6,524 bases of DNA from Gammaproteobacteria bacterium (GTDB lineage: Bacteria > Pseudomonadota > Gammaproteobacteria > Xanthomonadales > Xanthomonadaceae), in contig JANYBA010000223.1 of the NCBI GenBank assembly GCA_025360985.1, forward strand, positions 1 through 6,524, read 5' to 3'. Of this stretch, positions 5,477 through 6,524 are shown in pieces; the stretch's first letter is position 1, and the number at the start of each line of letters is the position of its first letter. The translations under genes were made by a program, and so were the position numbers. The notes beneath the pieces are model-generated. The model searched no databases. It saw nothing but the letters and a program-made list of their open reading frames with translations, and was not told where the DNA came from.

Positions 5477-6524
5477 CTCGCGCAATTCGGCTTTTTCGCC
5501 ATCGCTGAGCGCCGTCATGCCGACCTCGGCGATGCGCGCGTTCAATTCGTCCACCCGCTGCTGCCGGGTCTGGCGATCGAGCTGGGCGAGCGCGCCGAGG
5601 AATTCTTCGCGCCAGGTCGACTCGTCGCCGGGAAACACGTGGGTCGCGAGTTTCTGCAAGGCCGCGCCTTCCTCGCGTTCGGCGAAATGTTCGAGCACGG
5701 CGCCGGTGCCGACGTCCGGGCGCTCGCGCACCAGGGCGATCATTTCCAGGAGCAGCGGAATGCCCGGCTGCCGGAGCACGCCAAACACGTAGGGCGGCTC
5801 GATCGCCAGCGCCAGCGCCGGCCGTTGCAGCAGCAGGGTGATCGCCGTGCGGACGATGCTTTGCTTGGGGGCGGGTGTGCCACGCGGCGCGCGCATCGAT
5901 GGCGTGCGCATTGGCGCAACCGCTGCTTGCGGACGTGCGCCGACACCGGTCACTTCGGTCAGGCGCTGCTGCATCAGGTCGCGGAAAGCGCCGTCGGGCA
6001 CGTTCGCGAGGTAAGGTTTGGCACGTTCGGCCAGGCGCGCCTTGCCCTCCAGCGAATTCAGATTGACGTCCTTGGCGAGCTCGGCGAAGAAGCATTCGCT
6101 GAGCGAAGTCGCCGCCGCGAGACGCGCATCGAAACCGGCCGCGCCTTCCTGGCGGACGATGCTGTCCGGATCCTCGCCCTCGGGCAGAAACAGGAAGAAA
6201 GCCTGGCGGCCGTCGCGCATTCGCGGCAGGATCGATTCCACCGCTTTCCAGGCCGCGCCGCGGCCAGCGCGATCGCCGTCGAAGCAGAAATAGACGTCGG
6301 CGGCGTTGCGGAACAGCAGTTCGGCGTGGTCGGGCGTGGTCGCGGTGCCGAGCGTCGCCACCGCTTCCTTGACGCCGAACTGGAACAGGGCGACGACATC
6401 CATGTAGCCCTCGACCACGACCAGGCGCGGGATCTTGCTGTGCGCCTGCCGGACCTGCCACAGCCCGTAGAGTTCGCGGCCCTTGTGGAACAGCGTGGTC
6501 TCGGGCGAATTCAAATATTTCGGG
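5459..6524 (-). CDS. dnaG: DNA primase DnaG, C-terminal 354 residues (partial)
   Basis: DnaG synthesises RNA primers at the replication fork and binds DnaB helicase through its C-terminus. The gene runs off the right edge, with frame phase starting at 6523 (P-K-Y-L-N-S-P-E-T). Counting from that proline, the Toprim core shows VVVEGYMDV with Glu38, the VATLGTATT block (55-63), and CFDGDRAG with Asp82 and Asp84, the metal-binding acidic residues. EDPDS follows at 117-121. A Pro/Ala/Arg-rich linker at about 194-220 separates the RNA-polymerase domain from the helicase-binding domain, whose end is charged and helical. The zinc-binding domain and the start of the catalytic domain lie outside the window. 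By comparison with E. coli DnaG (581 aa), the missing part should be about 220 residues. The gene ends in TAG (5461-5459) inside the 3' end of ctaB. Downstream on this strand there is no rpoD, unlike the classical rpsU-dnaG-rpoD order. Identification is very secure. Confidence 0.96.
   Translation of the reverse strand, partial: PKYLNSPETTLFHKGRELYGLWQVRQAHSKIPRLVVVEGYMDVVALFQFGVKEAVATLGTATTPDHAELLFRNAADVYFCFDGDRAGRGAAWKAVESILPRMRDGRQAFFLFLPEGEDPDSIVRQEGAAGFDARLAAATSLSECFFAELAKDVNLNSLEGKARLAERAKPYLANVPDGAFRDLMQQRLTEVTGVGARPQAAVAPMRTPSMRAPRGTPAPKQSIVRTAITLLLQRPALALAIEPPYVFGVLRQPGIPLLLEMIALVRERPDVGTGAVLEHFAEREEGAALQKLATHVFPGDESTWREEFLGALAQLDRQTRQQRVDELNARIAEVGMTALSDGEKAELRELQTRR

Noticed and set aside
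5465..5496. Possible intrinsic terminator at the ctaB/dnaG junction: GCGCG/CGCGC stem with a 9-nt loop, then TTTTT
   Set aside because: The stem is only 5 bp and the T run begins 8 nt after it, so it does not fit a standard intrinsic terminator; the bases are also coding for dnaG.
5337..6461. Minus-strand open frame of 374 codons overlapping dnaG in another phase
   Set aside because: Arg/Pro/Gly/Ala-rich translation typical of a shifted frame; the dnaG frame carries all the conserved Toprim motifs.

Overview
This window is a high-GC chromosomal stretch carrying most of an aa3-type cytochrome c oxidase gene cluster, followed by the 3' part of the DNA primase gene on the opposite strand. The protein motifs and gene order point to a gammaproteobacterium. 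The order ctaD-ctaG-ctaE-(opposite-strand DUF2909)-SURF1-(small CxxxC membrane protein)-ctaA-ctaB matches the cluster I recall from Pseudomonas. The long form of CtaA, as I remember it, favours the Xanthomonas/Lysobacter/Rhodanobacter group (Lysobacterales). That assignment is inference, because no database search was possible.

Layout from left to right. Positions 1-384 hold the last 127 codons of ctaD (oxidase subunit I). ctaG (copper delivery to the CuB site) follows after 6 bp, and ctaE (subunit III) 34 bp later. A 72-residue DUF2909 two-helix protein lies on the minus strand at 1908-2126, convergent with ctaE and divergent from the next gene. The plus strand resumes at 2184 with a SURF1 assembly factor. 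This overlaps by ATGA with a 186-residue single-anchor membrane protein that has a thioredoxin/SCO-like CxxxC motif. After 28 bp comes ctaA (heme A synthase), which overlaps by ATGA with ctaB (heme O synthase). The C-terminal 354 residues of dnaG occupy 5459-6524 on the minus strand, and its 3' end overlaps that of ctaB by 18 bp.

Together the plus-strand genes make and assemble one enzyme. CtaB farnesylates heme B to heme O, and CtaA oxidises heme O to heme A. SURF1 helps place heme a, CtaG supplies copper to CuB in subunit I, and CtaD and CtaE are structural subunits. The CxxxC protein is probably another assembly factor, possibly handling copper or thiols, but this is unproven. DUF2909 has no established function that I know of.

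The region is coding-dense, with no gene-free stretch over 60 bp. I saw no mobile elements, CRISPR arrays, tRNAs, rRNAs or convincing intrinsic terminators. It is largely a normal housekeeping locus. The points worth a second look are a CtaA about 45 residues longer than the classical form between two heme ligands, a run of AT-rich rare codons inside that extra segment, the CxxxC protein with no SCO gene directly after ctaB, the opposite-strand DUF2909 gene splitting the cluster, and the codon-registered tail-to-tail overlap of ctaB and dnaG.
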